Source: Blattamonas nauphoetae
Taxonomy: Eukaryota > Preaxostyla > Oxymonadida
NCBI GenBank assembly: GCA_033064195.1
Contig: JARBJD010000717.1
Span: forward strand, 1-20,902
Length of the DNA stretch: 20,902 nt
Direction: 5' to 3'
Made by a program: the position numbers and the translations under genes. Shown piece after piece: positions 1 through 10,440 of the stretch. The notes beneath the pieces are model-generated. The model ran no database searches, had not been told where the DNA came from, and saw nothing but the letters and a program-made list of their open reading frames with translations. Numbering within the stretch: position 1 is the stretch's first letter; each line of letters opens with the position of its first letter.

Positions 1-2100
1 TTTATGACGATTTCATCAATAAAAACAGAATTTTAACTCATAGACATCCAAAAATGGTTAATTTGGAGAAAAGTTAATGATCAATGGGTTCGATCTAGAT
101 AAATTATCTAGACAAGTTTTCACCATCGAAAATCAGTGGAAAAACATATATTCTAAAAATACTAGTGTACGAGTGATCGCGCAGGGCACCATTTAGTGAA
201 GTGATAGAAGGGACAAAGGAGATGAAGAAGTATTGCGAGTCGAGGTCGGTGTGGGGAAGGAGGAGGACGAGACATGGCAGGCTCCACATCCATCTCTCGA
301 AGGTTGTTCGGAACCGCAAAGACAGTTTATGACAGACTCTGAACAGGTGCGACCTGATCATTGTGTGAGAGTTCGGTCAAGACTCACTATCGTTAATGGT
401 GTCCCGATCGTGCTGAAGTGAGTCTGTCGATGCAGTGGATTCGTAGTTTGATGGGAGGTGATCAGATTCAGGCGAGAACAGCGTGAGATCAACAAGCATG
501 CCACGCGATGGAGGAAGATTGTCGGGATTGAAGTGGTGTCGAAGTGGACCGTTTCTGACTGTTCGTGGATACTCAACACTTTTGGGTTCGTTCTACCCTT
601 CTTCAGATTCTGTTTCTGCTTCCTTCTTTTCATCCTTGCTGACCTCGTTCGTATCTTCGTCTCGTTCATCCTCTGTCTCTCTTCTTCCCAGCAACATCCA
701 CACTCCGTCGGCGAACGACAGTTTGTCTGCTTTTGGTCTTCCACTGCCCAGCCACTCCATCTCCACATCGAACCGCTCACCCCAAAATAAGGCCCTCCAA
801 CTCGCGTCTGAACACCTCAAACATGGTAGCCAGGAGGTATAGAGCTTTTAGGAGAATACATCGTCCGAGACGATGCTCAGCAGCGACATGAACAGCATAT
901 CAAAGGCGAGGTCTGTTTTGGCGGAGGAATCCTTGTCTTCGTAAGTTGTGAGATCTGGAGAGGTGGAGAGATATCGGGTCAGCTTGTGGAGGGAGAAGTA
1001 TGCTCATCTCGTCGACGGCAGAGGCGAAGGGGAGCCAGTTCAGTGAGGATGATTTGGGGTGAATTGACATATAACTTCATGGAGCCTTGCAGAAATGATG
1101 AGACGAATCAAGAACATACATTGAGTGTCAGCTCAGGAGGAATGAAGTGGTGTGATCGACAGATGAGGATGTGAGAAAGAACGATGACCAACATGTTCTC
1201 ACTGTTTTCGGATCTTGTGGATTGAACTGCGAGAATGATGATGAGAACAAAACAAACCAATTATCAACAGACCGTCCATGACACACTTCGATTTGCTGAA
1301 ACAATCAACGAAGAACGAGGCGCACGTCGCAGTTGGAATGAAGCACTGTCTGAACGACTCAGAGAAGCCAACTTCGAACCATCCAATATACTCGGATACG
1401 ATCGCGTGAAAATGTGCTAAGCGTGGTCAATTCAGGAAAGGAATAAATGATTGACTTTCGAGGCAAACCGATTAGAATGTCGATTTTATGAGTGAATATC
1501 ACGTTTCGGTGTACTTTTTATATGTCTCTTCATTTCAGTGAGTGATAGCTCCTGTTTAAGAGGACGAATGCGATTTGTTTTGACCATTGAGAGGGAATTC
1601 ACATTGGCAGAGTTCACAGAGCATCGTCATTCATCTTTTGTGCATATACAGTGTTTGCAAGACGATTTCTTAATAATTGCTGACAATTCAGTGACTGAGA
1701 GAGATCCGACCCTTAGAAGAAATATGGAATGACACTGACCGGCACTTTTGGCCGGTCAGCCATGCCTATAACCATTATGAAATAATTCTTTCCATTTCAG
1801 ATTTTCACTTTTAAACCTAGTTACTCAAAACTGATTAAAACGGAGGTGGATCAAAATCAAAAGTGGGTCTGTTTTGTGCCGAACACTCGAGGAGTGCGAC
1901 TCAGCACTTCGCGGCCAACACAACATCATCCCCAAGAGTTGTTCTTCGACTTCAATCAGTTCTGATAGATAATATGGCCTCACCTCGTTTCCTCGGATGA
2001 CACTTCAACCGCGCAACGACTCGCGTCCAAATCACATTCTCTCCACTGTTTTCACAATGATCCTTTATCTCACTCTTCCATCCTCTGACGATGAATGCCC
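1..2100. other. Unassigned stretch, no supported gene
   Basis: No frame here reads convincingly as a known protein. Short open frames exist on both strands: a + frame at 458-790 with a hydrophobic phenylalanine-rich middle, a - frame at 593-820 rich in Glu and Lys, and a + frame at 1235-1420 of 61 residues. None is long, and none shows a motif I recognise. The stretch near 590-700 is strongly pyrimidine-rich and ends in an AG, so it could be an intron or low-complexity coding DNA. From about 1430 the sequence turns AT-rich and looks intergenic. The segment may hold eroded exons of a host gene. Confidence 0.4.
1735..1759. repeat. Perfect 9-bp hairpin
   Basis: CTGACCGGC at 1735-1743 and GCCGGTCAG at 1751-1759 are exact reverse complements around a 7-base loop (acttttg). 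The stem is GC-rich within an AT-rich, apparently non-coding area just after a short frame ends near 1732. It could be a transcript hairpin or the remnant of a small palindromic repeat. No partner copy was noticed elsewhere in the window. Confidence 0.6.
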
Positions 2101-2419
2101 AACTCGACAAGTACATCAACACAGACGAGCCAACTGGAGCAAGGGCAGTTGATCATTCATTGTATGCCATCATCGGATCATCCACACTCAGCCTCACCAA
2201 AATTGCGTTCCAGCTCGAAATAATCATTTCCTCGCTTTTAAATGGCATCGACAGACTCATCAGCTGATGCCAGTTCGTCAGTCACGCAGGTCAGCTTTTA
2301 CCCCAAACAGGCACGCCCTCATCTCGTCCTTTCCAGAAAACAAGTCGGAACAACTGTCATCAACTGGAGCTGTTGGAATTGTTCCTCGCTGAGCACCGCA
2401 CCAACGAATCTTGATTTCG

Positions 2420-2771
2420 ATCCATGTTCGCTGATAAAGTCCATGAAAGTTACCAGACGAAGACGGTTGATCTCGATCGATTCATCTTTATGAAATCCAC
2501 CAAGGACGGAACTCTCGCACAAACGAAGAAGGGTACTCTGAACGTGTACAAACAGGTTGTGGCTGAGCTCCGTTACCTCCTAGCATAATTGCACATCCGA
2601 TTCGATCTGAATGACATTAGTAACATCATCGGCAGCCTCTACCGTGCCAACAGGAACCAGATCAACAAAGTTGGCGTGATCCGACTGTGGGCTCACGAGT
2701 GCACACGAACATTCAGCCATCGTCTCGTGGACTACGCAGACAGTCCTGACCCGAGCCAAATTTGCATTTGA
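2420..2771 (+). pseudogene. Dynein heavy-chain fragment (AAA3 region)
   Basis: The + strand between 2589 and 2771 encodes FDLNDISNIIG, then a short spacer, then RLWAHECTRTFSHRLVD. This is the pattern expected in dynein heavy-chain motor domains ('Y.FNLRDISR..QG' followed by 'LW.HE..RVF.DRLV'), normally in the AAA3 module. The same frame upstream (TLNVYKQVVAEL) fits the segment before it, but is separated by an in-frame TAA at 2586-2588. Further upstream the likely coding frame changes around 2400-2440. A real dynein heavy chain exceeds 4000 residues and nothing else of it is recognisable here, so this is a broken fragment. Intact, the protein would be an ATP-driven microtubule motor. The family call is firm by motif; the exact limits are approximate. 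Confidence 0.6.
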
Positions 2772-4875
2772 CACTTCAATTACGCACCTCTCTTCGCCAC
2801 CAATCTGCCATCGTCATCTTCACCGCACTCCTCTCTCATCCAAGACAAAATGAAGATCGGCGATAACAAGGAAGGTATTCGGTTAATGCCCAGCCGAGCC
2901 GACGCCGTCTGCCTCTTATCAGCCAAACATGAGTGCGTATGACAGGACAGTCTGTCCAGTCAAAGTTGCTGAGCGAGCAAGTGAATCGAAAAGTGCCGAA
3001 ATACACCAACGCAAGGCAGGTGCAAGAAGCAATCAAGTTCTTGACCGAGAAAGAATGCAGGAAGAACAGAGAGTGCATTTCTCTTGCCGATCAGATCCTG
3101 TGCAGTGCTCAGAAGAAGATGCTCTCTTCATGCGAGCTTTTGGATCTGCTCAGCTTTCTTCTATCTTCCAAACCAACAGCCAGATGAAGATGGGCGACTG
3201 TCTCTGAACAACCAACCAGTGTGTGCCTTCTTTGCACGAGCGATGGGTTGTGTTTGCGCTGATGCGAGATATGGAACGAAAGACAAGTGCACAGGGCGGG
3301 CAGAATTCACAGGGTGTGTCATTCAAACTGATCTTTGCAAAGCTACGAAAGCACACGACATGTCCCGCACCTACCTCCAACAAGCGTATCTGCTCCTCTC
3401 CAAAGAAAACATGGATTTGGACCGAATCATGCTCTTCTTGGACAAGGCAATCGGATTCGAGCGTGACTCGCGAGATGTTTACCAGCTGCTCCTTCGCCAG
3501 TACCCAAACAGTGCGCAGGTGATCAGAGGATACGGGGCACTGCTGAGAGACATCTACAGAGACGACGACACAACCATGCTGATGTTCACAGAAGCAAACA
3601 TCATCGAAGAGGACACGACACTGACCGAGACGATGAGCAGAGTGAGTGGAGGAAGCAAGCTGTCGAGCATTGCTGGACGGTCGAGTGGGCAACAGAAAAA
3701 GAAGAAGAACAGGAACGACTCTGGCGCCACTCTCCAGTTGGACGAGACAAGACAGCGCTCCTGCCTCTGTTCATCCACATTGTGATCATGTCGGGGATTG
3801 TGATTGTCGGGACCATGGTGGCGATGTTTTGTGGTTGTGCTGATAACGTTCACAGCGTGCAGTGTCACCACCGACCATGTCAGCCACTTCACAATACACA
3901 GAAGCTCAGCTGGAATCCATGAACGTGACCTTCATGGCCAGCACCAGTCTCATCAACAAAGTGTTCGAGAGGAGAGCAACCACGCTCCTCGAGGGACTGG
4001 ACGAAGTGTCCCAGGAAGCTTCGGCGACGCATTAATTTTCGACGATGGAATTCGAAGACATCCCCATCATCATCCCGTCCTCCAATGAGATCAAGTTCGG
4101 ATCCGCCTCTACGATGCGTGTGACAGACGCAAGTCGTGAACATGAACCTGATTGACCTGGTCAACAACATCGCCAACGTAGCTGCTCTCATCATTATCAA
4201 CGAAGGATTCTGGAACACTGTGGAATGGCCTGGCCTCCTGCCCAGCTCTACTTCGTGATTAAGAACGGACCAGTGCCAACTCCGAACAACAGTCGTTGGC
4301 CGTGCAGTACGTCGACATCGCGGTTGGAGGAGCCTCGGTTGTACACCATCTCATCGTCCTGATTGTGCAGTATGTGCAGACCATCAACAAACTCAAGCGA
4401 GAGCGAAGAGAAGTTTTATTCTAAATCGCAACTGCCCGCGAGGATGACGTCCTCAAACTGAAGCTTCGGCTGGATGAAACAGAAGTAACCGATGAGGAGC
4501 TGGAGCTAAACACTGAACGAGGGCAGGTGAACGACGATGAGACAATGAAAATGATGCTGATCTCACAAGGAATGAACCCACAGATGATTGCGATGATGCA
4601 GATTGCAGAAATGATGGGAAAGAAGAATCAGGACGATGAGGAGAACGAAGAAGACGAGAATGAGAAGAAGAACGAGCTGAAAGACGGCGAGAAGGTAGAG
4701 ACAAAATCGCTGAAAGCGAAGAGAGAGGCTGAAGAGGAAGAGAAAGAAAATAAAAAGAAGAAGGGCAGAAACGATCTGACACCGCAACAGATTGATCTGC
4801 TCAACAAAATGTCAAACTTCGTCCCAAACTCTTTCTCCGTCCGCGTTGTGATTGGAATCATCCAAATTGTTGGCG

Positions 4876-4939
4876 GTGTGCTCACATTCTCAACTCATTT
4901 GCCTTTCCTCCTCATCTCCTCGTCTTTCTCCTCTCACAG
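4876..4939 (+). other. Predicted spliceosomal intron 1 of TmcB-like gene
   Basis: GTGTGC...CTCACAG with a pyrimidine-rich body, 64 bases. It is phase 1: removing it joins the frame upstream (ending ...IIQIVG) to the frame that stays open into the next exon. A donor two bases later is possible but would not keep this frame. Confidence 0.5.
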
Positions 4940-5028
4940 TGTGTCGTGGCGGAGCAGAAGGACAGTGGATCGACAGCAGACACATCTCATCCGACATATG
5001 CCATATGAAGGCACTACTCGCGAGTGAG

Positions 5029-5101
5029 GTATCCTCCCTTCCGCTTCTAACAACCCATTTCCTCCACCCATCTCTCCGTCTCTCTTTTCACTCGTTTTCA
5101 G
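5029..5101 (+). other. Predicted spliceosomal intron 2 of TmcB-like gene
   Basis: GTATCC...TTTTCAG, 73 bases with a polypyrimidine body. It is phase 0 between GAG and GGT, and removal keeps the reading frame open into the exon 5102-5209. Confidence 0.75.
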
Positions 5102-5209
5102 GGTTCCTCCTCCCAAAACGTCATCCCGACTGGCGACCAAATCTTCGACACATTGTCCATTGAACCAACGATGAAGAATGGCAGCTCGGTCAACGCACTG
5201 ATGTTCGAG

Positions 5210-5306
5210 GTTTGACTCCTCCATGCGATCTTCACTTCGTTCTGTCCGCTTTCTTCCATCGATCTCATTTCTCTCTCATCACACGCTATTTTCATCACTC
5301 TCCCAG
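5210..5306 (+). other. Predicted spliceosomal intron 3 of TmcB-like gene
   Basis: GTTTGA...TCCCAG, 97 bases, phase 0, pyrimidine-rich. It contains an in-frame TGA right at its start, so translation requires its removal. The flanking exons (ending MFE, resuming STESM) then read continuously. Confidence 0.75.
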
Positions 5307-5486
5307 TCAACTGAATCCATGCCCTACGATCCTGCCGATTGTGCAGTGGAAATTCGGATTTATGGACTAACAGGAAACTTCAGCGGACTGCAGGCACTCA
5401 TCCTGAAGCACATTGAGGCAGCCCGCATGATTGCTACAGCACCGAATCCCTACAACGGGATGCCGCTCAGCAACGAGAACGTCCAG

Positions 5487-5549
5487 GTATGCTCTCCACT
5501 CTCCTCCTTCTGATCCCCCTTTCTCTCGCGTTGTGTCCTCTCCTCTCAG
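5487..5549 (+). other. Predicted spliceosomal intron 4 of TmcB-like gene
   Basis: GTATGC...CTCTCAG, 63 bases, phase 0 after GTCCAG. An in-frame TGA lies inside it. Removal joins ...NENVQ to IMGSLLVYDL, the start of the last exon (5550-5765), which carries the C-terminal membrane helix. Confidence 0.8.
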
Positions 5550-5765
5550 ATCATGGGTTCTCTCCTCGTGTACGATCTGCGTGGCGGGTTCAAAATGCTC
5601 CTCGAAGCTGTTATCAGCGAGATGACAAAGACAATCAGCGAATTCCAAATTCTCCTCATCATCTCGTTCATCGTCGCATTTTTCCTCGCTTGTGTCGCCT
5701 TCTTCGCCTTTATTGTCCCATCAAATCCCTCTCGACGACAGTGGCGAACGGGACAGAAGCACTGA

Positions 5766-6036
5766 AAGGTATCATCTCGCATCACCTGCGATTTAAAATC
5801 CAACACTATCGAACAGCTCAACATTTGGAGCAGGGAGGACGACTGAACGTGAAGCAAGGGTGGAGGAGAACGTCGATCTTGTGCGGAACATGGAGGTGCG
5901 AGGGATCATCGGGAAACACCTATATCTGAGCACCACGCATTGAATATTTCTTTTCGCCATTGTTTCTACATTTCAAACACTGTTTCAATTCAATTTACCA
6001 ATTTTTTAAAGAATTCAATTCAGATCAAAACCATTA
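5766..6036. other. Gene-free stretch after TmcB-like gene
   Basis: The first 160 bases still look GC-balanced and contain a short open frame continuing from a different phase (to 5929), with no recognisable content. From about 5935 the DNA becomes AT-rich (runs of T and 'ttcaatt'), as expected for a 3' flank. Nothing else is supported. Confidence 0.45.
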
Positions 6037-6060
6037 CAGGGTGAGCCAAAAGTAACCTTC
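6037..6060 (+). repeat. Left terminal inverted repeat of MITE
   Basis: This arm is the exact reverse complement of 6331-6354 and is flanked on its outer side by TA. Confidence 0.9.
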
Positions 6061-6330
6061 ATCCCACAATTGTGTTTTTATGTCATCTTTTCGAAAACAA
6101 ACATCAAATAGAGATCGTTGTCGCTATACTGTTTGCTCACCACCTCATTCACTGATTTCTTTCTAATCAACTTCAGTGCAGTGTACGAATGAAGTCAGAT
6201 CGTTCGCATGTCCCGATTTCTGACAAAACGAACGAGAATTCAGTTAAGCTTTAATGATCACTCTCTTCATATTTCACGTCTTGAAACTCTCTTTTAACTT
6301 TTGTCGAAAAGGCTTTGATCGGCCCCTAGA

Positions 6331-6354
6331 GAAGGTTACTTTTGGCTCACCCTG
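6331..6354 (-). repeat. Right terminal inverted repeat of MITE
   Basis: This arm is the exact reverse complement of 6037-6060 and is flanked on its outer side by TA. Confidence 0.9.
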
Positions 6355-6356
6355 TA

Positions 6357-8330
6357 AGGGTATGCCAAAAACCCTCAAATCCAAAGAACTCAAATGTCCA
6401 CCAAAAGTGAAAGATCATGTGAAGGGTATCCATCCTTGGAGTAATAGCTTGTGCAAACACCTGTGGAGGAGGTGAAGGTCAATCTTTATGAGTTGATCAA
6501 CATGAAAAAGTGCGTTATGGGAACTGTTGAAATTCATTATGCCTAATGATCCATTTATGAATCAATTATCATTCATTTATTGAGAAAATGTCAGAAAAGC
6601 TGATGTGAAATGCATGATTAGTGATATCAAAATAGATCCGCCCATCTTGTTCATCAGCTTCCCTCTCACACAACGGTGTGTTACTCTCAGAATTTCATGA
6701 CTTCTTCACATTCCAGTTTTACGACGCATGGATAACTTGATCTCGTGTGGATATGGTGTCTTTCACGTCATCAACAACAGTTGTTTCGATGCAGATGTCT
6801 GGACAGAACATTGATGATGGTCATTGGAATCCATCGTAAACCAGCTGATACGGAAGAATAATGAAATGATTCTTGAAAAGAAACGGCAAACTTCGTAGTC
6901 AGGTACGATCAGGTTAATTGTGTTCGTGAGACTGCATCCTTTCAGCTGAATTGAAAACTGCCTGAACGAAAGAGATCATAATTTCTGTGAGGGTGAAAAC
7001 ACATACATCAGCATATCTGAGAATTTCGTTGATGATGTGCCGGCCTCTGTTATTTTCTTTTCGGTTCCGCAAAATTTCAGTGTTCCACAATCACCCTCGA
7101 ATCCCTTCGCATCGAGTTGGACCTGCTAAGGTGATCGGAAACACAACTCCTTAGAGATTCAGGGAACTTTCTTCATGGTTTTCTTCAAAGCTTGGAATGA
7201 TCTCGATTTGGAGATCTTCTGCGAGATGATGGAATGGGAGAGAGTGTCGGCTTGTCCACACCAATAATGAAATTCCCTTGTTCTGTGTGAAGTGTTCCTT
7301 TAACTTCGGTGCGTGATATTCGTGTTGGGCGAGTTGAGATTTGTTTGATCCACTCGGCTAATTCTCATCTGCCTGTCTCCCTTAATTCACATTTTGTCAA
7401 TTCTTCCCGACTCAACCCTGAGTGGACTGTGCCAAATATGTGTTCTTTCTTCTTGATCTTAACTGATGATCTGTAAATCGGATCGTTCTCGGAAGAAGAA
7501 TCACTCAGCGAGATCACATCAGAAAATAAACACGATTGAACGGAGTCGCACAACGGACTCTCGATCTCGAATCAGATCACTATCTATGTCTTATTCACTG
7601 TATGATCCTCGTTTTCTCCTCAATCCTTTTGATCCTTCTAGATCAAAGGAATGAGGATTTTGAGGTGATTGCGTTCTTGGAAGAGGAGAAAATGAAATCA
7701 GTTCAGTTCTCTGAATCTCATTGTGCTCTTCATATCGATCAAGTTTACTCAGATGATCAGAGACTGATTAAAAGAAGAGGATCATCGAATTCATGAAACC
7801 AAGACCCAAAGCGAAGAAGAAATGGATACTGAATTTCACAGAGTTGTGGACGCGTTGATTCAGAACAAGATTATGTTTGTACGCAGTAAATAAGGAGCAG
7901 AACTGTTCGAGTTCGAAAATCAGGATGATCCTGTCGGTCTACAGATACAGTAGGACATCGAAGGAAACAACGGAATCATTACCAGTTTTGGAGTGTGTAT
8001 AAGAACCTTCAAGGAACGCCACCACTTCTGTGGTATGAATACACAAAGTAATGACGAATTTCGTACAGCATTCCGAGGAAAACCTCAGTTTCATCAATGA
8101 CACACGCCGACCTAAGAACGGGCAACTTGAAGGACATCAACCACCCGTCAGGTGCGGATGGTGAATCGAAATCACAAAATAGCTCGCCTTTGGCATATCC
8201 ATTTTCAGTCTGTCTATCATAACATTATCACTGTCTTCCTGCTTTATTCCTGAAGAAAATGCTGCATCGAAACTTTCCCATCAAAGTTTGCTTCAACTGA
8301 TCCACAATTCATCTTGTTAGGTCTGTAAAG
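6357..8330. other. Gene-poor AT-rich region with eroded frames
   Basis: About 2 kb without a supported gene. GATCA-containing words and short AT-rich stretches are frequent. A few frames of 60-90 residues occur (7466-7654, 7536-7796 on +) and overlap one another. Between about 7823 and 8100 the + strand keeps a protein-like character in one frame (charged and aromatic residues alternating) although it is eroded. I do not recognise it. The stretch may be old mobile-element debris or plain intergenic DNA. Confidence 0.4.
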
Positions 8331-8642
8331 TCCTTGGTTCAGTCCTCACCACTTGCCCACCCCACATCCTGTTGCGATCACAGAGGAACCTACTCTACCT
8401 TCGCTGGGTGTCGTGGAAGGCGGAGAAGCTTCAGTTCGGCCCGACGGAGAGCAGCTCCACAGCAGCATGTCGAGGAGAACGTCATCAGACAACTTGTCAA
8501 TGTCCCGCGTATCCCGCGTCCGGTCCTGATCCGCCTGATGCTGTTTTGAGCCGAGGCAAAGACAACCAAAGATGATTAAGAGCACGTAGATGATACACAA
8601 AACAATGACAGTGTGTGCCAACGAACATGGAATCACTTCCAC
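8330..8642 (-). pseudogene. Possible C-terminal membrane anchor, minus strand
   Basis: The minus-strand frame at 8346-8642 starts with a hydrophobic run (HTVIVLCIIYVLLIIFGCLC). A charged tail follows (Lys, Asp and Arg rich), which is the layout of a single-pass membrane anchor with a short cytoplasmic end. Just upstream on the same strand, in another phase, residues resembling an extracellular Ser/Thr-rich stalk can be read, so at least one frame change would be needed to link them. No family is recognised. It may be the end of a surface protein whose body lies toward 8650-9100. Confidence 0.3.
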
Positions 8643-8799
8643 TCGACAGACCCGAAGGGCGATGTTACGATGTCAGAAGAATATGTGTTTGAGACAGTCT
8701 CCACAAAGCAGAAGGGAGTAGAATTCACCGATTCCGCTTCGGCGACACGCGCAGATGTGATCCAACCACATTCAACGCAGCAGCGGCAGGAAGATCACA

Positions 8800-10440
8800 G
8801 CGTCATTCTATCTAATGTTTTGACAAGGCCATGTTCGTCCAGAAGGAGTACGCCGTGCTGGTGTTCGACAAACAGGATGTTGAGTTTCCAGTGTCGTTTG
8901 CGGAAATACAGGCCGACGTCGTTCTTCCGACTTGGCGATTTGAGAATGCGGGTGGGTCGTGTGGACTGGTTGTGCGTCCGATGATATAGACAACGAATTG
9001 GAGGCTGCAGAGAATGGGTCAGATACGACGGGTTCACACTCCCGTTCCTCGACGCAATCATCTCGCAGTCTTTCACGTCCTCGTCCGTCTCGCCCAGCCC
9101 TGTCTGTGCTCAAAACGCACAATGGAATACAATTCGTCAGATTTCCTGCACAAGTCAAGAATGGAAACATCAACTGGGCTGACGTCAGCGGGCGACAGGA
9201 CGGGAGTATGGAAAAGCGGCCCAGCCTGTTTTGGGCTGTGTACTGTTGTCCCTTCATATGCACAATTCGAAACCGCGGAGTGTTGTATTCGTGGAGGAGG
9301 GAGTCGAGATCAACATGCAATACTGACAGACCTCGCTCACCATCCATCTCCCGCGCTTCGTCTTCCACTTCCTGTGCCCTCATACGCCAAAATATTAGCT
9401 ACACTCGTGCTCGCTCGATTCTGTTCTTCTCAATGGCAGCTGCGTTCTCCATCTCAGTGTTGGGATCTTTCTTCTTCGTTATCTCTTGTTTCGTTGCTGC
9501 AATCAGATTGCGCTCGTCGGCTTCTCTCGCAAGTGTCCTGTCTTCGCCAATCAGCTTCAACACGCGCTCCTTCGTTGTGTTGCGTGAGGGTGAGATGAGA
9601 ACTCACCACTTCCAGCGTGTTGTTGGAACAATGCGTTCACTATCTTTCAACCGCAACTCCGACAGCAGCCGGACGCTCTCGTCCATCAGAAGCTCTGTCT
9701 TTGTCTTCCTCTCCTGCAGCTCCCGTGTCGTCGGAACGCCATCCACCGAACGATACGTCGTCGCTGCCTTTCCTTCCGCCCGCCCGTTGAGATGGACCGC
9801 TGTTTTCGGGCGTACTCTTTGTCGTACCATTCGATGTGGGTGAATTTGAACACACGTCGCCCCGAACTTCGAACAGCACGCGATACTACCCTCCTCGAGT
9901 TCCTCAATCTCATCGGCCTCTTCAACAATGTTGGCCACAAATTTGGATCCGCCCTTACGCCAATCTGGAAGCGGATAATGAGGATGAGAAAGGCATACCG
10001 TGGGAGCTTACTTCACACGTGAGTGTCTCGCTTTCGAAGTGCTGTTTGAGGAGTGCCTGCACAGCGGTGCGGAAGACGTCGAATGACCGCTCGGGGTCTT
10101 CTTCATGGCGGATTGGATCTGGAGGAGATGAAAATACGAAGGGATGACATGGCACACGAGAAAGATTATGCTCCTTCTGTGTTTGCCACTACTCGACAAA
10201 TCGCTGATATCTGTTGGGGTGGTTGGGCAGAATCTGCTAGAAAACCTTCAATCTGCGAGTGAAGAGTTGAGCTCGACAGCTGCCCCTCTTCTTTGTAGAC
10301 GGAGTGTGGGCAGAGCAGATACAGAACTTCACTGCAGCTGTCCCCATCTTCACACCCGAACTCGTCGGTCGATGCAGTTGGCATGAACAGGCCTTCCTTC
10401 ACACGACGACGAAGAGCATTGGATGACCGTTTGGCTTGGA
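8800..10440 (-). pseudogene. Eroded minus-strand gene remains, unrecognised
   Basis: Several minus-strand pieces read like protein but lie in different frames. Around 9955-10110 is a piece with a hydrophobic/charged helix pattern (FRTAVQALLKQHFESETLTC). Around 9603-9790 is a charged helical piece (PTTRELQERKTKTELLMDES). At 9425-9580 is a Lys/Glu-rich helical piece. A GT-AG intron of 47 bases (9965-10011) separates two of them. A second 3' splice-like site (TCTCCTCCAG on the minus strand) lies near 10120. The + strand frame at 8959-9843 is longer but Ser/Arg-rich and looks like a shadow. The pieces suggest a spliced host gene with coiled-coil segments that has lost its frame in several places. 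No family name can be given. Confidence 0.35.
9965..10011 (-). other. Possible short intron, minus strand
   Basis: On the minus strand the sequence runs GTAAGCTCCC...CGCTTCCAG, 47 bases. It has a strong donor (GTAAG) and a pyrimidine-containing acceptor, and it lies between two protein-like minus-strand stretches. It is shorter than the introns in the TmcB-like gene. Confidence 0.4.

Larger units (their letters stand above)
2929..5765 (+). pseudogene. TmcB-like multipass membrane protein gene, 5' half broken
   Basis: The hallmark lies at 3480-3610, where the translation gives YPNSAQVIRGYGALLRDIYR followed by DDDTTMLMFTEAN. This closely matches the conserved core of 'tiny macrocysts B'-like proteins, which are numerous in trichomonads. 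A Lys-rich tract follows (3690-3710), then a hydrophobic segment near 3770-3860, a charged acidic/basic coiled-coil stretch (4527-4780), another hydrophobic segment near 4840-4880, and a strongly hydrophobic C-terminal helix (about 5650-5725). In the 5' half the coding frame shifts several times (near 3190, 3740, 3830 and 3890), and there are in-frame stops near 4036 and 4423. From about 4426 to 5765, removing four GT-AG introns leaves one open frame ending in TGA at 5763-5765. The family is thought to be a membrane signalling protein, but its function is not well established. Either the gene is decaying, or the 5' breaks are assembly errors. Confidence 0.6.
6037..6354. mobile_element. Mariner-type MITE, 318 bp
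   Basis: The ends are perfect inverted repeats: CAGGGTGAGCCAAAAGTAAC runs inward from 6037, and its exact complement runs inward from 6354. The match covers 24 bases inside the element and 27 if the flanking TTA/TAA is counted. A TA dinucleotide sits directly outside each end (6035-6036 and 6355-6356), the target-site duplication of Tc1/mariner transposons. The CAGGGTG start is common among mariner-like elements. The interior has no open frame that could encode a transposase, so this is a non-autonomous element that would depend on a mariner transposase elsewhere. Identical arms imply a fairly recent insertion. Confidence 0.9.

Noticed and set aside
3150-3692. 180-residue minus-strand open frame
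   Set aside because: Antisense to the best-conserved TmcB-like stretch on the + strand; no independent support.
4563-4885. Minus-strand hydrophobic Phe/Leu/Ser-rich frames
   Set aside because: These mirror the GA-rich Lys/Glu coiled-coil coding stretch on the + strand; antisense of such DNA always gives Leu/Phe/Ser runs.
5769-5816. Fifth intron in the TmcB-like gene (GTATCA...GAACAG)
   Set aside because: It starts after the TGA that ends the spliced frame, its body is not pyrimidine-rich, and the downstream frame shows no family resemblance.
8959-9843. 294-residue + strand open frame
   Set aside because: Ser/Arg-rich low-complexity composition and no motif. The opposite strand has more protein-like pieces, including charged helices and an intron candidate.
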